Positions 8,932 through 17,678 of a DNA stretch of 64,000 nt are shown here, one piece after another (position 1 is the first letter of the stretch; every line of letters starts with the position of its first letter). Position numbers and translations under genes: made by a program. Under the pieces are notes generated by a model. The model worked only from the letters and a program-made list of their open reading frames with translations. It was not told the DNA's origin and made no database searches. This DNA is from WJJR01 sp964440935 (lineage in GTDB: Bacteria > Zixibacteria > MSB-5A5 > WJJR01): positions 108,424 through 172,423 of the forward strand of contig CAYTTY010000003.1 in NCBI GenBank assembly GCA_964440935.1, in the 5' to 3' direction.

Positions 8932-9362
8932 TTGTTCTCGTCGTTAACGCTGGTGTTCGGCCAGATCTGTCCGGTCGAATCGTTGTACGCCCAACCGCCA
9001 CGCGTACCAACCGTCGTTCCTTTGGTCACACCGGTGACGACCGAGTCCGGCGCCGCATCGTCATCTTGGTACGGATTCGGTGGAAGCGTCTGGGCCATGA
9101 CCACGCCTTCAGTGGTGAGCGAATCCATCGGTGGCCATGTCGCGGTTCCGGTTTCCAGGGCCGTCTTGGCGTAATAGATGGAAATCGCCGAGCGCAAACC
9201 GCCGAGCGCGCCCTTACACGCCGATTCTTTGGCTTCAGACACCATGTCCACATACTTCGGGATGGCCACCGCTGCGATGATCCCCAGCACGGCGATGATG
9301 ATCACCAATTCGATCAGCGTGAAACCGCGCTGATTGGATGTTGCACGACGAAAGTGCTGCAT
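8925..9362 (-). CDS. Type IV major pilin / pseudopilin
   Basis: A 145-residue protein with a typical type III signal: MQHFRRATSNQRG^FTLIELVIIIAVLGIIAAVAIPKYVDM, Glu at +5 and the long hydrophobic alpha-1 helix. The remainder is a small domain ending with GGWAYNDSTGQIWPNTS, a common form of PilA/PulG-type major pilins in deep-branching bacteria. A strong Shine-Dalgarno (AGGAGGAGG) lies about 9 nt before the start. The 154-nt gap upstream, the largest inside the pilus cluster, suggests its own promoter, fitting a highly expressed major subunit. Being first of three prepilin genes also supports this role. Confidence 0.85.
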   Translation of the reverse strand: MQHFRRATSNQRGFTLIELVIIIAVLGIIAAVAIPKYVDMVSEAKESACKGALGGLRSAISIYYAKTALETGTATWPPMDSLTTEGVVMAQTLPPNPYQDDDAAPDSVVTGVTKGTTVGTRGGWAYNDSTGQIWPNTSVNDENNW

Positions 9363-9516
9363 GCGTTCTGTCCTCCTCCTGCTTGCCTGTCGTCAGACGT
9401 CTCTCATTGAACCATTATCGGCAAGTCCGCCATGTCCTTGCGTCGTGGCAGCGACGAAGAACACCTGTTGAATGTGATTAACTGAATAGCGATGAATCAA
9501 CGAGCGGGAGCGCTGT

Positions 9517-10728
9517 TCAACCTTTGAACAGCGACAGGAGGTTCCACATCGGCATGAGGACCGCCAGCGCAAACGTCAAGACGCCAGCCGCAAGAATGAT
9601 CAGGATGATCGGTTCGAGGTTATCACGAAGGCGCCGAACGTCATACTCCACCTCCTGATCGAAGTGACGAGACACTTCACCGAGCATCCGGTCGACGTCC
9701 CCCGACTCGAACCCAATATCCAGCATCTGATAGACCAGGTCGGGCATCACGGTGCCATCAGCCTTGGTAGCCACTGATTCACCGACAGTCAGGCGTTCGC
9801 GCATCGCGGTGATCTCGTCGCCCACAACCGTATTCCCAATGCCCTGAGCGACTGTTTGCAACGCGCTCGCGGCCGGGACACCGGCGGCAAACATAATCCC
9901 GAACAACCGCGCAAAACGGCTGACCGCAACTTTGAGAAACAGCGGTCCAAACAACGGGACACGCAACAGCCACCCGTCCCAGGTGCGCCGTCCGGCGGCG
10001 GTCTTCACCCACTCGCGCCAGGCCAGCCAGGTCCCAACGCCGAGGAAGGGAAGTACCCACCAATAGGACCGCGTTAGTCCTGACGCAGTGATGAGAATGC
10101 GTGTGGGAAGTGGCAGTTGGCCGCCGTAGTGCGTGTAAAACGACATGAACTTCGGCACGACAAAACCCATCACGACACCGCCGGCCAGAATCAGGGCAAT
10201 GACGACCATGACAGGATAGCGCACCGTTGCCTTCACCATGCGCTTGGTGTTCATTTCCTTTTCGAGGAAATCGCCGAGGTGATCGAGCACCATGTCGAGT
10301 TGACCGGTGGCCTCACCGGTGCGCAGCGCGCCGAGATACACTTGGTCGAACAGACGCGGGTAGTTCGACATCGCGTCAGTCAAGGTGGAACCGCTCGAGA
10401 CATCATCGGCAATCTGCTGCAATGCGCTCCGCACACGCTCATCGCGCATCTGGCCAGACACGAGCCCGAAGACACGGATCAGCGGCAGTCCTGCTTTCAG
10501 CAGTGAGGCGAACTTGCGCGTGAAGAGGATCTTGTCTTCGATCTTCCAACGCACACCACCACGCGGTTTACGAAGTGCATCACCCAGGGACCGCCGCGGT
10601 TGTATGCGAATCGGAATCAGGCCTTGCTGATCAAGCGCCTGTCCGGCGGCCTCCAATGTGTCGGCCGAGATAGCGCCCCGTTGTGAGGCGCCGCGCTGAT
10701 CGCAGGCTGTGTATTGAAACTCAGGCAT
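9517..10728 (-). CDS. pilC: Type IV pilus inner-membrane platform protein PilC/GspF
   Basis: A 403-residue protein of the GspF/PilC family at normal length. It starts with the short N-terminal FxYxAxDxxG element (MPEFQYTACDQRGASQRG) and has two T2SSF domains (about residues 65-190 and 270-395), each with a hydrophobic segment: ALILAGGVVMGFVVPKF, WVLPFLGVGTWLAW and IILIILAAGVLTFALAVLMPMW. PilC forms the platform that couples the PilB ATPase to pilin polymerisation. It ends 154 nt before the major pilin start and begins 17 nt after pilB, consistent with co-transcription. Confidence 0.93.
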   Translation of the reverse strand: MPEFQYTACDQRGASQRGAISADTLEAAGQALDQQGLIPIRIQPRRSLGDALRKPRGGVRWKIEDKILFTRKFASLLKAGLPLIRVFGLVSGQMRDERVRSALQQIADDVSSGSTLTDAMSNYPRLFDQVYLGALRTGEATGQLDMVLDHLGDFLEKEMNTKRMVKATVRYPVMVVIALILAGGVVMGFVVPKFMSFYTHYGGQLPLPTRILITASGLTRSYWWVLPFLGVGTWLAWREWVKTAAGRRTWDGWLLRVPLFGPLFLKVAVSRFARLFGIMFAAGVPAASALQTVAQGIGNTVVGDEITAMRERLTVGESVATKADGTVMPDLVYQMLDIGFESGDVDRMLGEVSRHFDQEVEYDVRRLRDNLEPIILIILAAGVLTFALAVLMPMWNLLSLFKG

Positions 10729-10745
10729 ACATCACGCCGCTCGGG

Positions 10746-12425
10746 TCAGGCAATCGCTTCCCACAACTCCGATCGCCTCGGGATAACACGCAGAATCTCC
10801 TCCGCCGTGGTCAGTCCCGCCGCCACCAGTGCACGTCCCTGATGAATGAGATCTTTGTAGTTGTGTTCGCGGAGGTACTCGCGCAGTCGGGCCGCGCTGT
10901 GCGCTTCCGTGATCAGTGTGCGCAGGTCATCCGTCATCGCGAACATTTCAAAGACACCGATCTGTCCGGCGTATCCGGTGCCGCGACAATGGCGGCACCC
11001 GACCGTGCTGCGCCACTTCCCGGCATCTTCGATGGAGCTGAAGCCGAGCTGCTCGATGGCGATCGGCGATGGTTCGATCGGCTGGGCGCAATTTGTGCAC
11101 AGGCGGCGCACAAGACGTTGCGCCACGATCGCGCGCAGCGCCGTCGCGACCAGAAACGGTTCGGTGCCCATATCGATCAACCGGTGCGCGGCGGCTGCCG
11201 CATCGATGGTGTGGATCGTGGACAGAACCAAATGCCCGGTCATCGCCGCGCGCACCGCCATCTGGGCAGTGGGGGCATCGCGAATCTCGCCGACCATGAT
11301 GACGTCGGGGTTTTGACGCATCAACGCGCGCAGGCAGGAGGGAAATGTCAATCCCGCCTTTTCATGCACCTGCACCTGATTAACCATGCGCAGCGCGTAC
11401 TCGACCGGATCTTCAACCGTGACCACGTTCTTTTCCGGAGTGACGATTTCGCGCAACGACGCATACAGTGTCGACGTTTTGCCGCTGCCGGTCGGGCCGG
11501 TGATTAAGATCATTCCTTCCGTTGCACTCAGTTCATTGCGCAGCGTGTGTTCCTGCTCTGTTGTCAGGCCGATGCTGTCCAATGTGACATTCCAGCCCTT
11601 TTGATCGAGCACGCGGATCACGACCTTCTCACCGTGCACGGTCGGCAGAGTGGAAACACGCAGATCGACGGAACGATCGTCGGCTTTCATGTCGAACCGG
11701 CCGTCTTGCGGCAGACGCTTCTCCGAGACGTCCATTCCGGCCAACACCTTAATGCGTGCCACAATCGCGGGATGCAGGCGCGTGGGCGGATGTGCTTCCT
11801 CGCGCAGCACACCATCCACACGGAATCGCACCCGCAATTCGTCATCACCCGGTTCAATGTGCACATCCGACGTACGCTGTTTGATTGCTTCGCCGAGCAA
11901 GACGTCGACCAAACGGACAATGGGAGCGTCTTCCGCCCCGGCGCCGTCGGCGACCGTGTAGTCGGAGAAAAACCGTTCGACGCTGTCGGACACCGTGTAG
12001 AATTGCGCAATCCCGGCTTCGATATCTTCGGGTGTGGCGATAACGCGGTTGACCGTCAGTTTGGTTTTGTAACGGATTTCATCGATGGCCACCATGTCGA
12101 GCGGGTCGGCCATGGCGACAGTCAGACGGTCGCGCACGCGAAACAACGCCAGCACCCGGTGTCTTTTCGCCACCGCCAACGGGATGATGTTCACCACCTC
12201 AGGATCGGCCACGAGGTCGCGGACGCTGATTTTGGGAATGCTTAGGCGCTCGCTGAGCACGTCGACCAAATCACGGCTGGTGATTTTGCCGGCGGTTATC
12301 AGGATGTCGCCCAACTTGCGTCCGGTGACCCGCTGTTCCTCGAGTGCCGCACGTAAGTCGTCGGTGGTAATAAGGCCTCTGGCAATCAGCAGATCGCCGA
12401 TACGGGGTTGGTTGCTTTGCGCCAT
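10746..12425 (-). CDS. pilB: Type IV pilus assembly ATPase PilB/GspE
   Basis: A hexameric secretion ATPase of about 559 residues. It has an N-terminal MshEN-type domain (RIGDLLIARGLITTDDLRAAL...), then the N2 domain (DAPIVRLVDVLLGEAIKQRTSDVHIEP) and the catalytic core with Walker A GPTGSGKTSTLY (about residue 310), Asp box, Walker B (DVIMVGEIRD) and His box (TGHLVLSTIHT). The zinc tetracysteine (LCTNC ... CRHCRGTGYAG) marks PilB/GspE rather than PilT. The start is chosen at the ATG at 12425 because GGAGG lies 5 nt upstream; an in-frame ATG 30 nt earlier lacks one. No pilT is seen in the window. Confidence 0.95.
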   Translation of the reverse strand: MAQSNQPRIGDLLIARGLITTDDLRAALEEQRVTGRKLGDILITAGKITSRDLVDVLSERLSIPKISVRDLVADPEVVNIIPLAVAKRHRVLALFRVRDRLTVAMADPLDMVAIDEIRYKTKLTVNRVIATPEDIEAGIAQFYTVSDSVERFFSDYTVADGAGAEDAPIVRLVDVLLGEAIKQRTSDVHIEPGDDELRVRFRVDGVLREEAHPPTRLHPAIVARIKVLAGMDVSEKRLPQDGRFDMKADDRSVDLRVSTLPTVHGEKVVIRVLDQKGWNVTLDSIGLTTEQEHTLRNELSATEGMILITGPTGSGKTSTLYASLREIVTPEKNVVTVEDPVEYALRMVNQVQVHEKAGLTFPSCLRALMRQNPDVIMVGEIRDAPTAQMAVRAAMTGHLVLSTIHTIDAAAAAHRLIDMGTEPFLVATALRAIVAQRLVRRLCTNCAQPIEPSPIAIEQLGFSSIEDAGKWRSTVGCRHCRGTGYAGQIGVFEMFAMTDDLRTLITEAHSAARLREYLREHNYKDLIHQGRALVAAGLTTAEEILRVIPRRSELWEAIA

Positions 12426-12578
12426 CGGTTCCTCCGAGAGCCCCGACGTCGGCACACCCGGCCCACGCCCTCTCGCCAGAAGGGCCCTCTACAAATCGAT
12501 ATCGGCGGATTTGACAGGAGCTTGCGGGGAGACCAACGGACTGCGGATCTTGGCCTTGTCTGTTCGGGGCAAGCGACT

Positions 12579-12742
12579 GGGTGCCCCTGACGCCCTCGCT
12601 CTACGCTGCGTAGCTATGCAGAGTAGGGTCAGGGATCCCCTCACACCCCTTCAGATTCGAAGTGAGTACGGTGACAATCTTAGATCGGAATCCAATGGAA
12701 ACGCTGGTTCGGTAAACCCTGACGAGGGCGTCAGGGGCACCC
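12579..12742. repeat. Intergenic element with 20-bp perfect terminal inverted repeats
   Basis: The 330-nt gap between pilB and the radical SAM gene contains two perfect 20-bp inverted arms, 12579-12598 (GGGTGCCCCTGACGCCCTCG) and 12723-12742, separated by 124 nt. No open frame is convincing inside. The size and structure suit a MITE-like insertion or a large stem. It is unrelated in sequence to the other repeat families in the window. Confidence 0.6.
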
Positions 12743-12755
12743 GACAGCAACCGAA

Positions 12756-13739
12756 TTACGACGACACCACCGGCAATGGAATCTTAGAACCTTGTTCCAC
12801 CGGCTCCTTATCCTGACCCCGGAAGTTGTCCAGACTCGATGCCCGGCGCACACACGCCACGGTGCACGTCTCCTCGCAGCCTTTGCGGGTGGAAAAGTAG
12901 CGGCGGGCGTGGTCCTTGGTGTATTCGAGCAGCGGGATGCCGGGGTCGTTGCGGCGCTGGCTGCAATACGAGACGATTCCAAACTCATCAACATACAGGT
13001 ATCGCGCGCCGGCGCGGCATTTCCAGTCGCTGCGTCCGGTGCGGATCATCTCGTATTCCCAACCCTCGCCGAAACGGTGCGTGATCGTGCGTCGCCGGTG
13101 GCCTTGCATTTCGTTGTAGAGCGATTCGAGTTGATCGTGTTCGAGGAGACCCGAATCGAGCGAACCGTCATCACCGTGCAGCAGGCCGACGGTCATATAG
13201 AAACCCATCTCGTTCACTTTACGCGCCAGCGCACGCGTTTCTTCAATCGGGCAGGAGCCGAGCACCGCATTGATGTTCACTTTGAAGGTCGCGTTCTTCA
13301 GGTGGGCCAGCTTCTTCTTCAGCAGGTTCCAGGACTTCTGCGACGTGTCGTTGGCGTTGATGTTGTCGATCGACATCTGCATCAATTCGAGCCCCGAGGC
13401 ATTGAGGCGACGCACCCACTCATCCGACAGCAGATAGCCGTTGGTGATCGAGGTACAGACCATGCCGCGTGACACCACGTGCGCGATCAGTTCATCCAAT
13501 TGCGGATGCAATAGCGGCTCGCCGCCGGTGAAGGTGATTACCAGCGTACCCATGTCGGCGAGATGATCGATGTATTGCTTCAGCGTGTCAGTGTCGACAG
13601 GGGGCGAAAAGGTATCGTACTCGTTGCAGTAGCCGCAGCTTAGATTGCAGCGCCGTGTGACCACCATCTGGGCCAAAACCGGCCGCGTCGGATCGGCGAG
13701 CAACTGTAGTCCGCGACTCCAATTCTTCCATGAATACAT
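12756..13739 (-). CDS. Radical SAM/SPASM domain protein
   Basis: A protein of about 327 residues. The radical SAM cluster motif CNLSCGYC (Cys31, Cys35, Cys38) is followed by the GGEP-type SAM-binding motif (TFTGGEPLLHP). The C-terminal part has a Cys-rich SPASM-like region (CRAGARYLYVDEFGIVSYC, then GCEETCTVACVRR) expected to hold one or two auxiliary clusters. Such proteins mature peptides or modify enzymes, but the substrate cannot be read from the neighbours. The start at the ATG at 13739 is favoured by GGGAGGG about 10 nt upstream; the frame is open for 47 more codons without good coding character. It stands alone between two repeat-bearing gaps. Confidence 0.85.
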   Translation of the reverse strand: MYSWKNWSRGLQLLADPTRPVLAQMVVTRRCNLSCGYCNEYDTFSPPVDTDTLKQYIDHLADMGTLVITFTGGEPLLHPQLDELIAHVVSRGMVCTSITNGYLLSDEWVRRLNASGLELMQMSIDNINANDTSQKSWNLLKKKLAHLKNATFKVNINAVLGSCPIEETRALARKVNEMGFYMTVGLLHGDDGSLDSGLLEHDQLESLYNEMQGHRRRTITHRFGEGWEYEMIRTGRSDWKCRAGARYLYVDEFGIVSYCSQRRNDPGIPLLEYTKDHARRYFSTRKGCEETCTVACVRRASSLDNFRGQDKEPVEQGSKIPLPVVSS

Positions 13740-13917
13740 GTGCTGACTTCCCTCCCGATGTCTGTGCAAAGGTCGTCGGTTGCCGTCCCTCGGCCAAGAA
13801 TAAACAAGTGGCCGGGGGACATCAATGTATACAACATTAATCCTTGTTGGAGTATAGTGGGACAAGTGGGGGTTTTCCACCTTAAGGGTTTATCGACGAA
13901 GGAGATAGGTCGTGAGG

Positions 13918-13964
13918 GCGTGTTGAAAGGCCCACATCAATACGTCGCGTAGGTCCGGCTCTTA
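13918..13964 (+). repeat. R2 hairpin repeat, left half (split by an R1 element)
   Basis: The segment carries the R2 head (GTGTTGAAA) and the first half of its hairpin (CGCGTAGGTCCGGCTCTTA). The matching right half (AGCCGGATCTACGCGG) resumes at 14141-14156, on the far side of an R1 element. Intact copies are at 55616-55697 and 25744-25806. Confidence 0.7.
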
Positions 13965-14139
13965 AAGTGACTTGCATAATTTCTGTCCGATTCCGCGATC
14001 TGGCCAGTGCAATTTGCCCCTCACCCCAGCCCTCTCCCCGCTGAAAAGCGCGGGGAGAGGGAGCAAAACGTAAGGTCGCACGGCAGTGCGCCCGCCCGCC
14101 GCAACAGTTTCAATCGGACAGGAACTTTGACAACCGCTA
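13965..14139. mobile_element. R1 MITE-like element, copy D (inserted in R2)
   Basis: About 175 bp bounded by degenerate R1 termini: left ...TTCTGTCCGATTCC, right AATCGGACAGGAACTTTGACAACCGCTA. It is flanked on both sides by TA (13963-13964 and 14140-14141) and interrupts the R2 repeat precisely. The interior includes a stem of the type CCCTCTCCCCGC...GCGGGGAGAGGG (14031-14062). No coding capacity is visible. The rest of the 585-nt gap between the radical SAM gene and rplY holds the radical SAM upstream region and the rplY terminator. Confidence 0.7.
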
Positions 14140-14245
14140 TAGCCGGATCTACGCGGGGTTACGATTTCTTCTTTCAGTTGCCGCGTGTGGTCTGGAAGCA
14201 GGAAACAACCTCTTCAGCACAGCCTTGAGAGTGGGGAACCCCAAC

Positions 14246-14278
14246 TAAGAAAAGCGGCCGGAGTGAATCCGACCGCTT
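14246..14278 (-). terminator. Intrinsic terminator of rplY
   Basis: On the minus strand an 11-bp stem with one mismatch (AAGCGGTCGGA / CTCCGGCCGCTT region) with a short loop is followed by TTTTCTT. It starts about 45 nt after the rplY stop. Confidence 0.75.
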
Positions 14279-14324
14279 CGAATCGCATGTAATCACCGGC
14301 AGATTTGCCCTCCCGTGATAAACT

Positions 14325-15026
14325 CTATTCGTCCTTTTTCTCTTCAGCCGCTCCGCCTTCGGCGGCGCCTTCAACTCCTTCACCCTCAGCGCCTTCAGCC
14401 GCTTCGCCTTCGGCAACGCCTTCCTCGCCCTCAACACCTTCCGCAGCGGTCGGTTCACGCATCACGGTCGGCGGCACGACGGATACGATCGTGCGCTCCG
14501 GGGCAGTGACAAATTTCACTTGCGGCATATCGAGATCACTGACGTGAATCGCGTCGCCAACGTCCAAATGGTTGACATCGACGTCGATCTTATCGGGGAT
14601 GTCAGCCGGCAGAGACTCGACTTCGAGTTCACGGAATACATGCTGAAGGATGCCGCCGCGTTCCTTCACGCCGTGCGGCACGCCGATGATATGGACCGGC
14701 ACGGTGACGACAATCGGCTTCGTCGCGGATATATGCAGGAAATCGACATGCAGTATATCGCCGGTCAGGGGGTCATGCTGGATATCGCGCAGCAGAGCCA
14801 TTTGCGGCTCGCTGCCTCCGTTGCCCACTGTCAAATCCACGATAACCTGCTCGGAGGTCGACTTGCGGAGGATGGCCGTCAGTTCGCGCTCGACCAGGTC
14901 CAGGGCCTGTGGCTGGGTGCTTTCGCCGTACATGACACCGGGGACACGGCCGGCCGCACGCAGTTTGCGCGCCACACCCTTCCCGGTCTCGGTACGCTGT
15001 GAAACTGTTAACGGTATTGCCTTCAT
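14325..15026 (-). CDS. rplY: 50S ribosomal protein L25 (CTC family)
   Basis: A 233-residue L25/TL5/CTC protein. The N-terminal L25 domain (ETGKGVARKLRAAGRVPGVMYG) binds 5S rRNA. The C-terminal TL5 beta domain runs to about residue 185 (VPVHIIGVPHGVKERGGILQHVFRELEVESLP...LDVGDAIHVSDL). The last 45 residues are a Glu/Ala/Gly-rich tail, common in long bacterial L25 proteins. AAGGAG precedes the ATG. It follows prs by 74 nt on the same strand; the prs-ctc pair is a conserved arrangement. An intrinsic terminator lies downstream. Confidence 0.95.
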   Translation of the reverse strand: MKAIPLTVSQRTETGKGVARKLRAAGRVPGVMYGESTQPQALDLVERELTAILRKSTSEQVIVDLTVGNGGSEPQMALLRDIQHDPLTGDILHVDFLHISATKPIVVTVPVHIIGVPHGVKERGGILQHVFRELEVESLPADIPDKIDVDVNHLDVGDAIHVSDLDMPQVKFVTAPERTIVSVVPPTVMREPTAAEGVEGEEGVAEGEAAEGAEGEGVEGAAEGGAAEEKKDE

Positions 15027-15100
15027 TGCCTGCGACTCCTTCGTGAACCCCTAATACGTGCAAAATGCCTGGATTGCGGGGGAATTCTCTCTATCTGAGC

Positions 15101-16099
15101 TTAGTGATCGTCGAGTATGCGAACGGGGTAATCCTGAATGTCTTCCGGGAGGTCAGGAAGGGCATCGAACAACTCCGAGACCGATTCCTCATGAGTGATT
15201 CGTCCAATCGCTTCAGCGAAGAGTGAGGCGGTGGAAACGACATGAATGCTGCGGGGCAGTTCGCGTTGTGACACGTCAATGGTATCCGCCACGACCAACC
15301 GCGTAATCGGTGACTGCTCAATACGTTCCAGCGCCGGGCCGGACAAGACCGGGTGGGTGCAGCAGGCATAAACCTCGTTCGCCCCATTCTCACGGACGGC
15401 CTTGGCGGCCTGGGTCAGCGTGCCCGCCGTGTCGATCATATCATCCCTCAGGATAACGCTCTTGTCTTCCACCGAACCGATGATGTTGAGCACTTCGGCA
15501 CGGTTCTGCTGCGGCCGCCGTTTGTCAACAATCGCCAGTCCGCAGTTGAGCGTTTTGGCGAACGCCCGGGCCATTTTGATCGAGCCAACGTCCGGCGACA
15601 CTACGATGGGATTTTCGATTTTCAGCTTCAGGAAATACTCGTTGAACACAATCGCCGAGTAGAGGTGGTCCGATGGGATATCAAAGAACCCCTGAATCTG
15701 CGAGGCGTGCAAATCCATCATCAACACCCGATCGGCTCCGGCGGCGGTGATCAAATTGGCGAACAGCCGGGCCGTGATGGACACGCGGGGCTGATCCTTA
15801 CGGTCGGCACGGGCATACCCATAGTAGGGGATAACGGCGGTGATCCGCCGTGCCGATGCGCGGCGTGCCGCCTCGATCAGCATTAGCAATTCGATGAAGT
15901 TCTCGGCGGGGGAGTTCGTCGATTGCACAATGAACAGATCCGAGCCGCGGATATTCTCATCGATCTTGACGAAGACCTCACCATCGGAAAACTTGCTGAC
16001 CGTGCAGGCGGTTAGCGGCCGATCAAGATGTTCGGCGATACGTTGGGCCAGTGGGCGGTTACCGTTACCGGCAATGATTCTGAGTTTGGTGTCCATCAT
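15101..16099 (-). CDS. prs: Ribose-phosphate pyrophosphokinase
   Basis: A 332-residue PRPP synthetase of class I, producing PRPP for purine, pyrimidine, NAD and histidine synthesis. The sequence shows the N-terminal LRIIAGNGNRPLAQRIA, the FSDGE flexible-loop region, YYGYARADRKD, the MDLHASQIQGFFDIPSDHL active-site stretch, VSPDVGSIKMARAFA and the PRPP-binding loop RDDMIDTAGT. Two tandem ATGs occur at the start, so one residue is ambiguous. tRNA-Gln lies 40 nt upstream on the same strand and rplY downstream. Confidence 0.97.
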   Translation of the reverse strand: MMDTKLRIIAGNGNRPLAQRIAEHLDRPLTACTVSKFSDGEVFVKIDENIRGSDLFIVQSTNSPAENFIELLMLIEAARRASARRITAVIPYYGYARADRKDQPRVSITARLFANLITAAGADRVLMMDLHASQIQGFFDIPSDHLYSAIVFNEYFLKLKIENPIVVSPDVGSIKMARAFAKTLNCGLAIVDKRRPQQNRAEVLNIIGSVEDKSVILRDDMIDTAGTLTQAAKAVRENGANEVYACCTHPVLSGPALERIEQSPITRLVVADTIDVSQRELPRSIHVVSTASLFAEAIGRITHEESVSELFDALPDLPEDIQDYPVRILDDH

Positions 16100-16139
16100 G
16101 ATGCGCCCTAATAAAGCGATTTTTGCGGCCGGATCAAGC

Positions 16140-16214
16140 TGGCTGGGGCGCCAGGATTCGAACCTGGGATGCAGGCTCCAAAGGCCCGTGTCTTAACCGC
16201 TTGACGACGCCCCA
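16140..16214 (-). tRNA. tRNA-Gln (UUG anticodon)
   Basis: Reading the minus strand from 16214, the gene has a 7-bp acceptor stem (TGGGGCG/CGCCCCA), a D-arm with GTC...GAC, and an anticodon stem CGGGC/GCCTG whose loop CTTTGGA gives anticodon TTG. A T-arm with GGTTCGAATCC, discriminator G and an encoded CCA end follow. It decodes CAA (Gln). It sits between spoVG and prs, on the same strand, and may be processed from their transcript. Confidence 0.96.
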
Positions 16215-16348
16215 GTTGGGTCAATCCCTGCTAAGATACGAGTTGCCTATCCGATTATTGGCATGTCCGTGTGATCTGGGGTCCTCAGAGGGCGGACATG
16301 GCTGACACAGACCCCAGAGTTGTCGAGCGTTCGCGTAAAGTCAACTAC

Positions 16349-16708
16349 TTACGCATTGCCGGACCCATCTAACGACTGTCCAGTCGAGTCGGCTGATTGC
16401 TCGGCTGCAACCCGTGTGCCATCATTCCTGGACGCGCTGACCCGACTGACACTATTTTTGAGTTCGTCCTCGTAGGCCGCCAGTACCGCCTCTTCAATCT
16501 TCTCGCGCATCTGGTTATTAATGGGATGGGCGATATCCTGATGAGTGCCGTCGCCTCGCTTCCGTGACGGCATCGAGACGAAGTATCCATTGTTGCCGTT
16601 AATGATCTTTAGTCCGCGAATCACGAATTGTTCGTCGAAGGTGATATTCGCGAACGCCTTTAGTTTGTCCTCATTGCGTAGTGTGATGCGGACTTCGGTG
16701 ATCTCCAC
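16349..16708 (-). CDS. spoVG: SpoVG family RNA/DNA-binding regulator
   Basis: A 119-residue SpoVG protein, with the conserved N-terminal body ITEVRITLRNEDKLKAFANITFDEQFVIRGLKII and VSMPSRKR...DIAHPIN. SpoVG is a small nucleic-acid-binding regulator, known from Firmicutes and spirochaetes and also found in several non-sporulating diderm phyla. The C-terminal 25 residues are polar and less conserved. The start is a GTG at 16708 with GGGAGG upstream. It lies 46 nt after ispE on the same strand, an association also seen in Gram-positive genomes. No sporulation role is implied. Confidence 0.93.
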   Translation of the reverse strand: MEITEVRITLRNEDKLKAFANITFDEQFVIRGLKIINGNNGYFVSMPSRKRGDGTHQDIAHPINNQMREKIEEAVLAAYEDELKNSVSRVSASRNDGTRVAAEQSADSTGQSLDGSGNA

Positions 16709-16754
16709 GAGCTACTCCCTCCCGGTCACGGGCGCATTGGACGAAGAGTGTTCA

Positions 16755-17678
16755 TTATGCCGAACGGCCGACCGTTTGAACGACAAGAGCTTCGGGTGTA
16801 TCAATCGGCTTTGCCGTCAACACCCGTACTCCTTCGTTGCGGGTCCGCAATGTTGTGACGGCGTCGCCGTCCGGACATTTCCGAAACACGCCGACAACCG
16901 TCGGTCCGCTGCCTGTTACAAACGCACCCTCGGCACCCACCTCCCGCAGTTGTTGCATGTATTCCAACAACTGCGGATGCCGGCCGGTCGCAACCACCTC
17001 TAAGTCGTTGCGGCACTTCCGGAGGGCGGCAAAGAAGCCTTCCTTATCACCACACACATTAAAGCTATTTTGGGTATCGCGGTATGTCAAGTTCAATTGC
17101 CGGTATATCGCCGCCGTGCTTAACTGAAGTGGGGGTATGATGAGGATTGCCCACCAATCGGAATAGAGGGACACCGGTTGGACAATCTCACCGCGGCCCG
17201 TTGCCAACGCACCGGGGCCGTTGAGGAAAAACGGTACGTCAGAACCGAGCGACCCGGCAATCTTCGCCAGTCGTTCCTCGTTCATATCAAGATCAAAAAG
17301 CACAGACGCGGCCCGGAGTGCGGCCGCCGCGTTCGAGGACCCTCCGCCCAAACCGGCGGCAATAGGAATGGTTTTCTTAATAGTTATATGCAAGTGAAGC
17401 TCGTGACCAATTTCACGCTCAAGTGCACGAATCGCCCGGACAATCAGATTGCGTTCGCCTGTCGGAAATTCGGAGCGCGTCTGTTCATGATCGTCAATCG
17501 AGGCGACCTGAAGGCGAATGCCGCCGTCGGATTCTGCCGCGAAGTCCAGCTCATCGTACAGGTTAAGTGCCACCATGACGGTGGACAGTTCATGGAAACC
17601 ATCGTCCCGTCGGAAGTGGACCGTCAGACCCAAATTCACTTTGGCGGGCGATAGAACTCTGCACTGATCGGCCACCAT
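16755..17678 (-). CDS. ispE: 4-diphosphocytidyl-2-C-methyl-D-erythritol kinase
   Basis: A GHMP-family kinase of about 307 residues for the non-mevalonate isoprenoid pathway; it phosphorylates CDP-methylerythritol at the 2-hydroxyl. Visible motifs are the N-terminal SPAKVNLGLTV, the ATP-binding glycine loop PIAAGLGGGSSNAAAALRA and the C-terminal VTGSGPTVVGVF. The start ATG (17678-17676) overlaps the stop of the Wzi-like gene by one base (TGATG), implying coupled translation; an in-frame GTG precedes it by one codon. Confidence 0.96.
   Translation of the reverse strand: MVADQCRVLSPAKVNLGLTVHFRRDDGFHELSTVMVALNLYDELDFAAESDGGIRLQVASIDDHEQTRSEFPTGERNLIVRAIRALEREIGHELHLHITIKKTIPIAAGLGGGSSNAAAALRAASVLFDLDMNEERLAKIAGSLGSDVPFFLNGPGALATGRGEIVQPVSLYSDWWAILIIPPLQLSTAAIYRQLNLTYRDTQNSFNVCGDKEGFFAALRKCRNDLEVVATGRHPQLLEYMQQLREVGAEGAFVTGSGPTVVGVFRKCPDGDAVTTLRTRNEGVRVLTAKPIDTPEALVVQTVGRSA

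Noticed and set aside
13848..13879. Repeated TGGG motifs (AGTGGGACAAGTGGGGG) resembling an MraZ operator
   Set aside because: Only two repeats are present, no mraZ or division genes follow, and the spacing is not the usual one.
16123..16305. Short open frame on the plus strand over tRNA-Gln
   Set aside because: It is the antisense of the tRNA (ARIRTWDAGSKG-type translation is a familiar artefact of tRNA antisense) and not a gene.
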